Counted from the stretch's first letter, positions 26,050 through 35,065 are shown. The stretch: 64,000 bases of DNA from JALUZX01 sp964561605 (GCA_964561605.1 CAZLQD010000053.1:62001-126000), one strand, 5' to 3'. Translations and numbers: made by a program. Notes: generated by a model from the letters alone, not told the origin.

Positions 26050-27362
26050 CGGACCTCCCCCGGAAGGAGCCTCTTCTCAGGGTGGGCCTCCGGGAGAAGG
26101 CCGCCAGGGTGGAGGTGGAACTCCGGGGCGGCCCCTTCCTGGACGGCCGGGGTGGGAAGTGGGAGGGAAAGCTGGTCCTCCTGGCCCACCAGGGTGGATT
26201 CCGCGCCGAGGATCCGGGGGGCGGGGAGCTCCGGCGGGGAAAGGAGTGGATCCTATCGCCCTCCGATCCGGACCGGGGCTCCTTCCTCGTGGCCGACCTG
26301 CCCATCGGCATAGGGTTCCACTGGGAGCAGGGAAGGGACCAGGTCTTCCGGGGGGAACTGGAGGTCCGCACCCATCCGGAAGGAGGCCTTCTCCTGGTGA
26401 ACCGGATTCCCCTGGAGGACTACCTGGAGAGCGTCCTCTCCTCGGAGATGAACCCGGCCTCTCCCTTCGAATTCCTCCTGGCCCACGCCGTCACCTCACG
26501 GAGCTGGATCTGGGCCCAGCTGGAGAAGAGAGGGAGACCCCAACCCCCTCCTTCCCGTCCCGGCCTCACCTGGAGGGACCGGTCGGACCACGAGCTCTTC
26601 GACGTCTGCGCCGACGACCACTGCCAGCGCTACCAGGGGATCCCCTCCGAGGGCAGGGAGGCGGCGGCCCGGGCCGTCCGGCTCACGAGAGGGCTCTTCC
26701 TGGTCTCCCCTTGGGGAAGGGTCTGCGACGCCCGCTTCTCCAAGGCCTGCGGGGGATGGACGGAGCTCTTCTCCACCGCCTGGGGTGACGACGAGGAGCC
26801 CTGCCTGGAAAGCGTCCGTTGCTGGACCGGCCCCGGCGGACCTCCGCCTGCAGGCGAGGAGGAGGTCCGGGCGTGGATCCTGGGGAATCCCCCCGCCTTC
26901 TGCGCCGACCCGCCCGAAGAGGTCCGCCGTGCCATCCTCCCCGACTTCGATCTCTCCACGAGGGACTTCTACCGGTGGAGGGTGGAATACTCCCGGAAGG
27001 AACTGGAGGCCCTCCTGGAGGAGAAGGGGGGCATCCGTCCCGGCAGGCTCCTGGACCTGCTTCCCCTGGAGCGGGGGCCTTCGGGGAGGATCTCCGTCTT
27101 GAAGGTCGTGGGCTCGGAAGGCTCCTTCCCGTTGGGCAAGGAACTGGAGATCCGCCGGGTCCTATCCCCCACCCACCTCTACAGCTCGGCCTTCGTCGTG
27201 GAGAGACCCGGGCCGGATCGCTTCGTCCTCCACGGCGCCGGCTGGGGGCACGGCGTGGGACTCTGCCAGGTCGGCGCCGCCGTCATGGCATGGAAGGGCT
27301 GGAGCCACGAGAAAATCCTCTCTCATTATTTCCCGGGAGCCCGCCTGGAACGCCTCTACTGA
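26046..27362 (+). CDS. SpoIID/LytB-domain protein
   Basis: 438 residues. SpoIID/LytB signatures are LLVNRIPLEDYLESVLSSEM (about residues 115-134), AHAVTSRSWIWAQLEK and, at the end, FVLHGAGWGHGVGLCQVGA. In SpoIID the domain is a lytic transglycosylase that cuts denuded glycan strands, with the Glu of the SEM motif proposed as catalytic, and it is retained here. A ~100-residue insert (CADDHCQRYQGIPSEGRE) carries several Cys that could bind metal or form disulfides. There is no evident signal peptide in this frame. That is odd for a cell-wall enzyme, and export may need another route. Coupled to the TatD-like gene. Confidence 0.85.
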   Translation: MTDLPRKEPLLRVGLREKAARVEVELRGGPFLDGRGGKWEGKLVLLAHQGGFRAEDPGGGELRRGKEWILSPSDPDRGSFLVADLPIGIGFHWEQGRDQVFRGELEVRTHPEGGLLLVNRIPLEDYLESVLSSEMNPASPFEFLLAHAVTSRSWIWAQLEKRGRPQPPPSRPGLTWRDRSDHELFDVCADDHCQRYQGIPSEGREAAARAVRLTRGLFLVSPWGRVCDARFSKACGGWTELFSTAWGDDEEPCLESVRCWTGPGGPPPAGEEEVRAWILGNPPAFCADPPEEVRRAILPDFDLSTRDFYRWRVEYSRKELEALLEEKGGIRPGRLLDLLPLERGPSGRISVLKVVGSEGSFPLGKELEIRRVLSPTHLYSSAFVVERPGPDRFVLHGAGWGHGVGLCQVGAAVMAWKGWSHEKILSHYFPGARLERLY

Positions 27363-27435
27363 CGGGTCCCCTTTCGAGACCCCTGGTCTTCCGGGGAGGA
27401 GGAGGGGCGTTGCCTTTCCCCGGGGGAAACCCAGA

Positions 27436-28641
27436 ATGGAAGGAACCGACCAACCCATGGGGGCACACAAGGTGTTGCACGTGAAGCGTTCCGTTTCCCT
27501 CGGATTCCTCCTGGGAGCCCTGTTCCTCCCCTCCCCGGCGGACCGGGTCTCCTGCCAGGAGAGGAAGCCTCCCTCCAGGAAGGTCCTCCCTCCCGAGCTC
27601 AAGGGCCTGGTGAGACTCCAGCGGGGCCTCCAAAAGACGGCCCGCCGGGTCCGCCGGGCCACCCTGACCATCGAGAACTGGAAGAAGAACTCCAAGGGGG
27701 TGGAAGTCCTAAGGAGCGGCGGATCGGGGGTCCTCATCTCCTCCAAGGGACACGCCCTGACCAACCAGCACGTCGTGGCCGGTGCGGATCTCCTCTACGC
27801 AGTCTTCTGGAACGGCTTCCGCAGCGAGGCGAAGGTGGTGGGCAGGGATCCCAGGGGGGACCTGGTGGTGATCCAGGTGGAGAAGGCTCCCCCCGGGTCC
27901 AGGTCCTACTACGCCAGGCCCGACCCGGGCCCGGCGAGACGGGTGAAACCGGGAGCCCTGGTCTTCGCCACGGGCAATCCCTTCTTCCTCGCCCCCGACG
28001 GCGACCCCGTGGTCTCCCTGGGAATCGTGAGCGGCCTGGGCCGGGTCACGGGAGGGACCTCGGTGTACGGAGCGGCCATCCAGCACGACGCGCCCATCAA
28101 CCCGGGGAATTCGGGGGGCCCCCTCTGGGACCTGGAGGGCCGGCTCCTGGGGATCAACGGGAGGATCTCCTCCTCCGGGGCCACGAGCCCGGGCAGTCCA
28201 TCGAGTACGGGCGTGGGCTACGCCATCCCCCTGACCCAGGTCTCCAACTTCCTCTCCCAGCTCCTGAAGGGAGCCGAGGCGGTGGTCCACGCCGACCAGG
28301 TCTTCGGCGTGAAGGTCCGCTCCGCCCGGGACGCCAAGGGGAAGGAAGCCGGCGCCCAGGTGACGGAGGTGAAGCCCGGGTCCCCGGCGGCCCTGGCCAG
28401 GTGCTCGGGTTTCTCCGGCCGGGGCCTCCGTGTCGGGGACCGGATCGTCCGGATCGTATACAGGGGAAAGAGCCACGAGATCCGCAACGCCAGGGACTAC
28501 ATGAACCTGATGACCACCATCCCGGGAGGTGTGACCCTGACGGTGGTGGTGAAGAGAGGAAGAACCTACCGCCGGTTCTCTAGGATCAAGATCCCCTCCT
28601 CCCTGAACGGAAGGGCCGGACGGAAAAGAGGCGGAAGATGA
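27436..28641 (+). CDS. HtrA/DegP-type serine protease with PDZ domain
   Basis: 401 residues. A signal peptide lies at about residues 17-40 (RSVSLGFLLGALFLPSPAD). All three catalytic residues are visible: His112 in LTNQHVVAG, Asp142 in GRDPRGDLVVI and Ser226 in INPGNSGGPL. A PDZ-like domain follows (GAQVTEVKPGSPAALA, GLRVGDRIVRI). It should degrade or guard misfolded envelope proteins. GTG 27484 is a possible later start closer to the signal peptide; ATG 27436 is kept because it has a G-rich upstream stretch. The stop overlaps the start of the next gene (ATGA), which encodes a catalytically dead relative. Confidence 0.85.
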   Translation: MEGTDQPMGAHKVLHVKRSVSLGFLLGALFLPSPADRVSCQERKPPSRKVLPPELKGLVRLQRGLQKTARRVRRATLTIENWKKNSKGVEVLRSGGSGVLISSKGHALTNQHVVAGADLLYAVFWNGFRSEAKVVGRDPRGDLVVIQVEKAPPGSRSYYARPDPGPARRVKPGALVFATGNPFFLAPDGDPVVSLGIVSGLGRVTGGTSVYGAAIQHDAPINPGNSGGPLWDLEGRLLGINGRISSSGATSPGSPSSTGVGYAIPLTQVSNFLSQLLKGAEAVVHADQVFGVKVRSARDAKGKEAGAQVTEVKPGSPAALARCSGFSGRGLRVGDRIVRIVYRGKSHEIRNARDYMNLMTTIPGGVTLTVVVKRGRTYRRFSRIKIPSSLNGRAGRKRGGR

Positions 28642-30398
28642 GACCCTTTCCACCGATCCTCTTCTCCCTCTTCCTCGCCGCCGGGGCGCCACTCTCGCCG
28701 GGCCAGGCACCGGGCCTCCTCCAGAAGGAGATCCAGGAAGCGGCCAGGCGGGTCATGCCCGCCACGGTCCGGATCCGGGCCAAGGGCGCCGCCAAGGGGA
28801 TCCTGGGTTCCACGGGGGTCTTCCTGGACGCCTCGGGGCTGGTCCTCTCCGATTCGGACGCCACCCTCCTCTCCTTCCAGCGGAGAGGCCGGGGAAAGCC
28901 TCCCCTCAAGGTCCACGGGAAGGAGGCCCAGGTCTTCCTTCCTCCTCCGGACGGCAGGGTCTTCCCGGCCCGCCTCCTCAGGCGGGACGAAGAGACGGAC
29001 ACGTCCCTCCTGAAGGTGGAACTCCCGCCCTACACCAAGGTCCCTTCCCTGAGGCTTTGCCGGAAGGACTCCCTCAGGATCGGGACGCCCCTCCTGGTGG
29101 CGGGAAACGCCTTCGGCACGGCCAAGGAGGGGAAGCCCGCCGTCTCCTTCGGCATCGTCTCCGGCTGGGGACCCGGGAAGAAAGGGGGACCTGGGAGGCG
29201 TTTCCTCACCGACGCGCCCGTGAATCCCGGGACCAACGGAGGCCCCGTGGTCGACCTTGCGGGGAACCTGATGGGAGTGGTCTCCACCTTCGAGGCCTCC
29301 CCCCTCTCCCCCTACAGGGGCTTCGGCTGGGTCACACCGGTGACCATGCTAGAAACCGTATACAAGGACATCCGGGAGGCCGACCCTCTCTTCGGGAAGA
29401 GGCGCAAGCCCCCCAGAAGGCTCCCCAGGACGGCCACCCTCCTTGCGAAGGGGATCGGGACGATCGTGAAGAGAGCCGGCCCGGCCGTGGCCGCCCTCCT
29501 GGTGGACCGGGGGAAGGCCCGGGCCACGAAGACCATTCCCCTCAGGCGACCCGTGCCGGGGGGGCCCAGGGCCATCAAGATCCCCCTCTACGCCGGCCCC
29601 TACACCGCCCTTTGCGTGGATCCCCAGGGCTACCTCCTCACCCCCCTGGCCAACCTCTGGGGGAAACAGGTGATCCGGAAGATCACCGTCCTCTTCTCCG
29701 ACGGGCGGAGACTTCCCGCCAGGATCACCGCCAGGGATCCCCTCCGGGGGGTGGCCCTCCTGGAAGTGGACCCGGGAGACCGGCCCCTTCCCGCCCTGCC
29801 CCCCCCGGAAGAGGGCTCCCCCTTGCCGGGCTCCCTCGTGGTGGCCCTGGGTCGGCCCTGGGACGGGAAGAGCCCCGGCGGGGGAATCCTGGCCGCCCTT
29901 GGGATCGTGAGCGCCCTCCACCAGGGAAACGCCGCCCAGGACGCGGTCCAGACCGACGCGGGGATCCTGGACTCCACGGCGGGAGGTGCCCTGGTGGCCG
30001 CCTCGGGGAGGTTCCTCGGCATGACCCTCCTGTTCAATCCTGACGCCACGGGAAGGAACTCGGGAATCGGCTTCGCCCTGCCCCCCCGGGTGGTGAAGGA
30101 AGCCCTGGAACGACTCGTGCCGGGGAAGGACGTGACCCGGGGGAAGTTCGGCTTCGGCCTGGTCCAGGAGGGGCCCTGCGCCTTCCTCGTCCGGAAGGTG
30201 GGAGAGGGAAGCGCCGCCCAGGAGGCCGGCATGAAACCGGGAGACCGGATCCTACGGGTGGGCCCCAGGCCGGCGGACCACTTCGCCACCCTGGGAAGGC
30301 TCATCTCCTTCCTCTCGGGTTACGCCAGGGGGGACGAGGTGCCCTTCCAGGTGGAACGTGGGGGGAAGACCCTCACCCTGAAGCTCCGGGCCCGCTGA
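28638..30398 (+). CDS. Tandem trypsin-like pseudoprotease with PDZ domain
   Basis: 586 residues with a signal peptide (PILFSLFLAAGAPLSPGQA). Two trypsin-fold domains follow one another. In the first, the region equivalent to the catalytic His reads LVLSDSDATLL, and the serine loop reads PVNPGTNGGPVV, with Asn in place of Ser. In the second, the serine loop reads GILDSTAGGALV and the His region PLANLWG. Neither domain has a triad. A PDZ-like domain ends the protein (FLVRKVGEGSAAQEAGMKPG). Gene coupling to the active protease just upstream suggests a regulatory or substrate-recruiting partner; this is inference. The 3' end overlaps the convergent glycosyltransferase gene by 26 bp. Confidence 0.8.
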   Translation: MRPFPPILFSLFLAAGAPLSPGQAPGLLQKEIQEAARRVMPATVRIRAKGAAKGILGSTGVFLDASGLVLSDSDATLLSFQRRGRGKPPLKVHGKEAQVFLPPPDGRVFPARLLRRDEETDTSLLKVELPPYTKVPSLRLCRKDSLRIGTPLLVAGNAFGTAKEGKPAVSFGIVSGWGPGKKGGPGRRFLTDAPVNPGTNGGPVVDLAGNLMGVVSTFEASPLSPYRGFGWVTPVTMLETVYKDIREADPLFGKRRKPPRRLPRTATLLAKGIGTIVKRAGPAVAALLVDRGKARATKTIPLRRPVPGGPRAIKIPLYAGPYTALCVDPQGYLLTPLANLWGKQVIRKITVLFSDGRRLPARITARDPLRGVALLEVDPGDRPLPALPPPEEGSPLPGSLVVALGRPWDGKSPGGGILAALGIVSALHQGNAAQDAVQTDAGILDSTAGGALVAASGRFLGMTLLFNPDATGRNSGIGFALPPRVVKEALERLVPGKDVTRGKFGFGLVQEGPCAFLVRKVGEGSAAQEAGMKPGDRILRVGPRPADHFATLGRLISFLSGYARGDEVPFQVERGGKTLTLKLRAR

Positions 30399-31401
30399 CC
30401 CCCCCTTCCCGGGGGGCCTCCCCTCCATCCCGGCCTTCCTCCCGGGAAGGGAAGAAGCGGGTCTCCCTCAAGACGTAGAGGGGCCTGCCCTTGACCTCGT
30501 TGTAGACCCTTCCCAGGTAGAGCCCGATGACCCCCAGTGCCAGGAGCTGGATGCCCCCCAGGAGGAGAACGGCGGCGATCAGGGAGGACCAGCCCGGCTG
30601 GACGGCCCCGCGGGCCCACTGGACGAAGGCGTAGACCATGTAGAGAAAGGCCAGGGCGGTCACGGCGGCACCTGCCAGGGCGGTGACCTGGAGCGGCGCC
30701 GCCGAGAAGGACGTGATGCCGTCCACGGCCAGGCGAAACATCTTCTTGATGCTGTACTTGCTCTTCCCGGCGTGCCGGGCCGGAGCCTCGAAGAAGATTT
30801 CGGTCTGGGGAAAACCCAGCCAGGGGACCAGGCCCCGGAGGAACCGGTGCCGCTCGGGGAGTTCTTTCAGAGCGTCCACGACGGACCGGTCCAGGAGGCG
30901 GAAATCCGCCGACCCGGGCCGGATCTCCACCTCGGAGAGCCTCTTCCAGAGGGCGTAGAAGAGCCTGGAGGCGACCCTCTTCAAGAGGCCGGCGTCCTCC
31001 ATCCGCCTGCGAAGGGCGTTCACCACGGCCCAGCCCTCTTCCCTCCAGAGACGCACCATCTCCGGGATGAGGGCGGGAGGATGCTGGAGGTCCGCGTCCA
31101 GGCTGATCACCGCCTCCCCCCGGGCCAGGTCCAGCCCCGCCGTCAGGGCCGCCTGGTGGCCGAAGTTCCGGCTCAACCGCACGAGGCGGACCGAGGGGTC
31201 TCTCTCGTGGAGCCGCTCCACCACCAGGTGGGAGCCGTCCCGTGAACCGTCGTCCACGAAGAGGATCTCCCCCCCGATCCCCCCCCGGTCCAGGGCGGCC
31301 CGGATCTCCTTCCAGAGAGCCTCCAGGTTCTCCTTCTCGTCGTAGAAGGGGACCACCACGCTCACCAGGGGAGACCCGCTTTTCTTCCTACCTTCAGGCA
31401 T
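30373..31401 (-). CDS. Polyprenyl-phosphate-type glycosyltransferase family 2
   Basis: 342 residues from ATG 31401, which shares one base with the TGA of the acyl ligase (TGATG). The GT2 core has VSVVVPFYDEKENLEALW, EILFVDDGSRDGS and VISLDADLQHPP, the DxD-type metal site. HAGKSKYSIKKMFRLAVDGI is typical of the GtrB/DPM1-like branch that loads a sugar onto undecaprenyl phosphate. Two C-terminal membrane helices (about residues 230-300) anchor it. It ends in a Gly/Glu-rich tail. Last gene of the DUF6599-DUF362-ligase operon, so the operon probably builds or modifies a lipid-linked glycan or lipid. Confidence 0.85.
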   Translation of the reverse strand: MPEGRKKSGSPLVSVVVPFYDEKENLEALWKEIRAALDRGGIGGEILFVDDGSRDGSHLVVERLHERDPSVRLVRLSRNFGHQAALTAGLDLARGEAVISLDADLQHPPALIPEMVRLWREEGWAVVNALRRRMEDAGLLKRVASRLFYALWKRLSEVEIRPGSADFRLLDRSVVDALKELPERHRFLRGLVPWLGFPQTEIFFEAPARHAGKSKYSIKKMFRLAVDGITSFSAAPLQVTALAGAAVTALAFLYMVYAFVQWARGAVQPGWSSLIAAVLLLGGIQLLALGVIGLYLGRVYNEVKGRPLYVLRETRFFPSREEGRDGGEAPREGGVSGPGASG

Positions 31402-32930
31402 CAACCCTCCGAGGCGAGCGCCCGCCTGTCCACCTTCCCCGACCCGGTCCTGGGGAGTTCTTCCTTGAAGACGATCTCCCTGGGGATCTTGGCCTCTTCC
31501 AGGTAGTCCCGCAGAAAGGCCTGGATCTCCTTGGGATCCACCTCCACGTCTTCCCGCAGGACCAGAAAGAGCTTGAGCCTGCTCCCCTGGACCGGGTCGG
31601 GGACCCCCACGGCGCAGGCCTCCACCACGGCGGGGTGGGAGAGGGCGGGCCGTTCCACTTCCAGGGGATAGACCTTGCGGCCTTCCACCTTGATCAAGTC
31701 GTCTTTGCGGCCCTGGAAGTAAAGCCTTCCTTCCCGGTCGGCCTTGAAGAGGTCCCCCGTGAGGAGGTCGGGAGGGCCGAAGGGGTCCCTCCTTCTCAGC
31801 ACCTGGCCCGTGGCCTCGGGATCCCCGTAGTAGCCCATCATCACGTGGCTTCCCCGGACGACCAGCTCCCCCACCTCACCGGGCTCGGCCCTGCTCCCGT
31901 CGGGCCTCTCGATCCAGACCCGGGTCCCCGGAATGGCCCGTCCCACCGATTCGGGGTGTTCGTCGATCTCGGCGGGGTCCAGGTAGAGGGTCCGGGTGCA
32001 CTCCGTGAGACCGTACATGGAGAAGATCTCCACGTGGGGCCAGAGTGAACGGAACTTCCGGATGGCCGCAACAGGAAGGGCCTGGGCGGTGTTGGTGACG
32101 AACCGAAGGCTGGAGAGAGAATAGGCCTCGGGCCTCTTCATCCGGAAGACCAGGGCCAGCATGGTGGGCACCAGGGGAAGGCCGGTGATCTCCATCTCCT
32201 GGATCTTCTGGAGGACGAAGCCTGGGAAGAAGACCTTCTCCAGGTGTACCGCCGCCCCCGCCAGGAGAGCCGTGGGCACCTGGAAGAACCCGTAGTCGAA
32301 GGAGAGAGGGAGGGTGCTGAGAACCCTGTCCCGGGCGTGGAGACCCAGGTATTCGGCGATGGACCAGGTGGTGAAGCAGAGGTTCCGGTGGGAGAGCATG
32401 ACTCCCTTTGGGACCCCTGTGGACCCCGAGGTATAGAAGAGGGCCGCCAGGTCCAGGTCGATCCTCCCCGGGTCGGGAGGGGCTCCCTGGAAGGCCTCCA
32501 CCTCCTCCCAGGGGAGGCTCTCCCCCACCTTTCCTCCCAAGGTGACCACCCTTTTGATGGAAGGGATGGTCCCGGCCGCCTGGAGGGCGGCCTCGTCTCC
32601 CGCCGTGCAGACCAGGATCGTGGGAGCGCAATCACGCAGGACCTTTTCCAGGACGGGCCTCTTCAGGTCCGGGGCGAGTAGGGTGAAGACTCCTCCGGCC
32701 CGGGAGGCGCCGAAGGCCGAGAGAACGGCCTCTACGCTGTTCTTCAGGCGAATCGCCGCCCTTTCCCCCGGCCTGAGCCCCAGGGAGGCGAAGGCCCCGG
32801 CCGTCCCCAGGACCTTCCCCGTGAATTCCGGCCCGGAAAGGGACCTCTTCTCGTCGGAGAGGCGGAAGCTCTCCGCCCCCGGTCCCTCCAGCAGGCGGTA
32901 GAAGAGCTGTTCCCCCAACAAGGCGGTCAT
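31401..32930 (-). CDS. AMP-forming acyl-CoA/acyl-acid synthetase
   Basis: 509 residues. ATG 32930 overlaps the upstream TGA (ATGA) and has a GGAAAGG ribosome site. Adenylate-forming motifs are present in order: LFYTSGSTGVPKGVMLSHRN (A3 loop), FSMYGLTECTRT (A5), LLTGDLFKADREGRLYFQGR (A7-A8) and PRTGSGKVDRRAL (A10, catalytic Lys). No carrier domain is attached. It activates a carboxylic acid as the acyl-AMP, which could then go to CoA or a carrier protein. No acyl carrier protein is nearby, so the acceptor is unknown. Grouping with a glycosyltransferase suggests a role in envelope lipid or glycan acylation. Confidence 0.88.
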   Translation of the reverse strand: MTALLGEQLFYRLLEGPGAESFRLSDEKRSLSGPEFTGKVLGTAGAFASLGLRPGERAAIRLKNSVEAVLSAFGASRAGGVFTLLAPDLKRPVLEKVLRDCAPTILVCTAGDEAALQAAGTIPSIKRVVTLGGKVGESLPWEEVEAFQGAPPDPGRIDLDLAALFYTSGSTGVPKGVMLSHRNLCFTTWSIAEYLGLHARDRVLSTLPLSFDYGFFQVPTALLAGAAVHLEKVFFPGFVLQKIQEMEITGLPLVPTMLALVFRMKRPEAYSLSSLRFVTNTAQALPVAAIRKFRSLWPHVEIFSMYGLTECTRTLYLDPAEIDEHPESVGRAIPGTRVWIERPDGSRAEPGEVGELVVRGSHVMMGYYGDPEATGQVLRRRDPFGPPDLLTGDLFKADREGRLYFQGRKDDLIKVEGRKVYPLEVERPALSHPAVVEACAVGVPDPVQGSRLKLFLVLREDVEVDPKEIQAFLRDYLEEAKIPREIVFKEELPRTGSGKVDRRALASEG

Positions 32931-33922
32931 CCTTTCCAAAAAATCGGTTCCAGGGATTTCCAGTCGGCCGTCCCCCGCCCCCTCTCGGCGGCCAGGTCGA
33001 TGTAGGCCGGGTGCCTCTCCTTCCTGGAAAGGAGGGTCCACCCGAAGGCGTCGGCCGCCACGGGATCGGTGGACAGGGCCACCACGTCGGCCCGGCGGAC
33101 GTCGGAGACGCTTCCCCCCGTGGGGCCGTGGGCCATGAGGACCCTCGTCCCGTCCAGGACGGTGAGGGTGGGCATGAGAAGCTCGAGGAAGTCGGCGATC
33201 ACCTGGTGGATCTTCTGGTGGAACTGTTGCCTCCTCCCTCCCAGGAGGCCGTACCAGTTCTTGAGTCCCATGGAGGCCCCGCAGAGGTTGTGGTCCTTGA
33301 CTGGAGCCACCCCGATGACCCTGTCGGCCTCCCTCAAGGGGCCGTCGAAGACCTCCCAGGCCCGCAGGACCCTCGTGCCCGGGACGGGAATCCTCTCGAA
33401 GAGCCCCGGCGCGGGGAGGACCACCTCGCCGCCGGCCTCCTTCACGGCCGGGCCGACGCCGGTCTTCCAGAAGCAACCCTCGGGCTTGTGGATGGGGTTG
33501 TCCGCGACCAGGACCCTCCTCGCCCCCGCCTGGAGGCAGAGACGAACGACCTGGGCAGCCACCTCGGGGGAGGTCGTCGCTCCCAGCATGGGGGAGCGGT
33601 CGAAGGCCACGTTGGGCTTCACCAGGACCGTCTCTCCGGCCTTCACGAAGCGCTTCATCCCGCCCAGGGCCTTTACGGCCTGGCGGACGAGAAGGGCGCC
33701 GTCCCTGGAACCGGAGGCCACGGCGAAGGTCTTTCCCTCCAGGTCGAGCCCGCGGCGGTACTTGTCCGGGTCCAAGGGTCTTCCCCCGGGAGGGAGGACG
33801 TCCCCCTCCCCCCGGGAGGCCAGGTAGGCCCCTCCGGCGAGGATCCCCGCCGAAAGGCCCGAGGCGGCCAGGATCCGCCGGAAGAAGGTGCGCCGGTCCA
33901 GGGCGGGTCTCCTATCGTCCAC
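32927..33922 (-). CDS. Tat-exported DUF362-family protein
   Basis: 331 residues from a GTG start at 33922 that overlaps the previous gene by 11 bp. The N-terminus has a twin-arginine signal (LDRRTFFRRILAASGLSAG). The DUF362 core is visible in VKAGETVLVKPNVAFDRSP, TSPEVAAQVVRLCLQAGARR, VADNPI and the C-terminal ADVVALSTDPVAADAFGW. DUF362 proteins often carry ferredoxin-like clusters, but I see no Cys-rich motif here. The biochemical role is not established. Second gene of the operon with the acyl ligase and glycosyltransferase. Confidence 0.85.
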   Translation of the reverse strand: MDDRRPALDRRTFFRRILAASGLSAGILAGGAYLASRGEGDVLPPGGRPLDPDKYRRGLDLEGKTFAVASGSRDGALLVRQAVKALGGMKRFVKAGETVLVKPNVAFDRSPMLGATTSPEVAAQVVRLCLQAGARRVLVADNPIHKPEGCFWKTGVGPAVKEAGGEVVLPAPGLFERIPVPGTRVLRAWEVFDGPLREADRVIGVAPVKDHNLCGASMGLKNWYGLLGGRRQQFHQKIHQVIADFLELLMPTLTVLDGTRVLMAHGPTGGSVSDVRRADVVALSTDPVAADAFGWTLLSRKERHPAYIDLAAERGRGTADWKSLEPIFWKG

Positions 33923-34961
33923 GGCGGGCCTCCTCGAGTCGTCCCTCCAGGACCTTCAACCAGCGGCGGGCCTCCTTCTCGTCCGCCGCCCCGATCACCC
34001 CGAGAAGATATCCTCCCCTCTGGAACCCTCCTTCGAAGCCGTCGGCCGATTCCCCCAGGACCGCGCCGGGCGGGTCCTCCAGGACCCGAACGGTTCCGCT
34101 CCCGGCGAGGGCCTCCTTCCAGGCACGAAGGGCCCGGGAGGCGCCGCCCGGCTCGGTCTCCCTGGAGACGACCAGGGTGACGGGCCCGTCGCCGTAATCG
34201 GCCTTGAACACGTTGCGCAAGAAAGGATAAGCTCCGTCGAAGGCGTCCTTCCGGAAATATCCCTCGCTGCCGGGGATCCTCCCCTTTCCGGGAAGGAGGG
34301 CCAGGGGGGCCAGTTCCTTTTCGGCCCCCGGGGGAAGGGGCGCTCCGGCGGCCACGGCCCGGGCCAGGGCGAGGGCGGCCTCCTCCACGGCCTTCCCCTC
34401 CCTGGTCCCCAGGGCCTGGACGCAGAGGTCCCCGGCACGGAAGAAGACGCTCGTCCCGTCCCTCCACCCTCCTTCACCCAGGTGAACCACCTCCACGCCG
34501 GGGGGGCAAAGGCTTCCCAGGATCCCCAGGGCGTCGGGCCTGGATCCCATCTGGTAGATATACAGGTCTACGCCCCTCCTCTTCTCGCCGGGATCCTGGT
34601 AGGAGGCGCAGACCAGGCCCTTCACTCCGAACTTGTCGTATTCGGCTACGGCCCCGTCGATCTTGTCGGCGATCTTGTCGTGGGGAAAGACCTCCACCTC
34701 GCCCACCCGGGGCCAGCCGGGCCCGGGTATGGAGGGAGGGACGAGGGAGACCAGGGGTGCCGGATTCCATGCCCCCCCCGGGGGGCCGCCGCTCCCGGAC
34801 TTCCCCTTCGAGAGCCCCGTGCCGGCGAAGAGGCTCTTGTCGTAGCACCCCGCCTTCCAGACCAGGCCCAGGGCCAGCAGGATGAGGCCGATCGAGAGAA
34901 GGACCCCGGGAAGGGCCTTCCCCCCGGAGGGGCTGCGGGAAGTGTGGGAACGGAGTGACAT
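33912..34961 (-). CDS. DUF6599-like membrane-anchored protein
   Basis: 349 residues. One N-terminal membrane helix (ALPGVLLSIGLILLALGLVW) is followed by a soluble domain: PGWPRVGEVEVFPHDKIAD and DGAVAEYDKFGVKGLVCASY, the pattern I associate with DUF6599, which is common in Planctomycetota and relatives. No catalytic motif is evident. First gene of the operon. The promoter lies so close that the mRNA starts about two bases before the ATG, and there is no ribosome binding site, which fits leaderless translation. Confidence 0.65.
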   Translation of the reverse strand: MSLRSHTSRSPSGGKALPGVLLSIGLILLALGLVWKAGCYDKSLFAGTGLSKGKSGSGGPPGGAWNPAPLVSLVPPSIPGPGWPRVGEVEVFPHDKIADKIDGAVAEYDKFGVKGLVCASYQDPGEKRRGVDLYIYQMGSRPDALGILGSLCPPGVEVVHLGEGGWRDGTSVFFRAGDLCVQALGTREGKAVEEAALALARAVAAGAPLPPGAEKELAPLALLPGKGRIPGSEGYFRKDAFDGAYPFLRNVFKADYGDGPVTLVVSRETEPGGASRALRAWKEALAGSGTVRVLEDPPGAVLGESADGFEGGFQRGGYLLGVIGAADEKEARRWLKVLEGRLEEARRGR

Positions 34962-34969
34962 ATCTACAC

Positions 34970-34998
34970 AGTCTAGGGGGAAGAGGGGGGGATCCCAA
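34970..34998 (-). promoter_or_regulatory. Promoter of the DUF6599-DUF362-ligase-GT2 operon (near-leaderless)
   Basis: The minus strand has TTGGGA (34998-34993), a 17-base spacer and TAGACT (34975-34970). The -10 ends 8 bases before the ATG at 34961, so transcription should start 0-2 bases before the start codon. The same -35 hexamer and spacing occur at the ssb promoter. Confidence 0.55.
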
Positions 34999-35065
34999 GA
35001 AGGTGGGTCCTACCGGGCCGCCCCCCTTCCTTGCCATTCCACGGGGCCCCGGCCAGACTTCCTAC

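Noticed and set aside
26046..27362. Evidence of sporulation
   Set aside because: SpoIID/LytB domains are common outside spore formers, and no other sporulation gene is in the window.
34955..35065. Longer N-terminus of the EamA transporter starting at GTG 34955
   Set aside because: It would overlap the start of the divergent gene and add a Gly/Pro-rich stretch not seen in the family.
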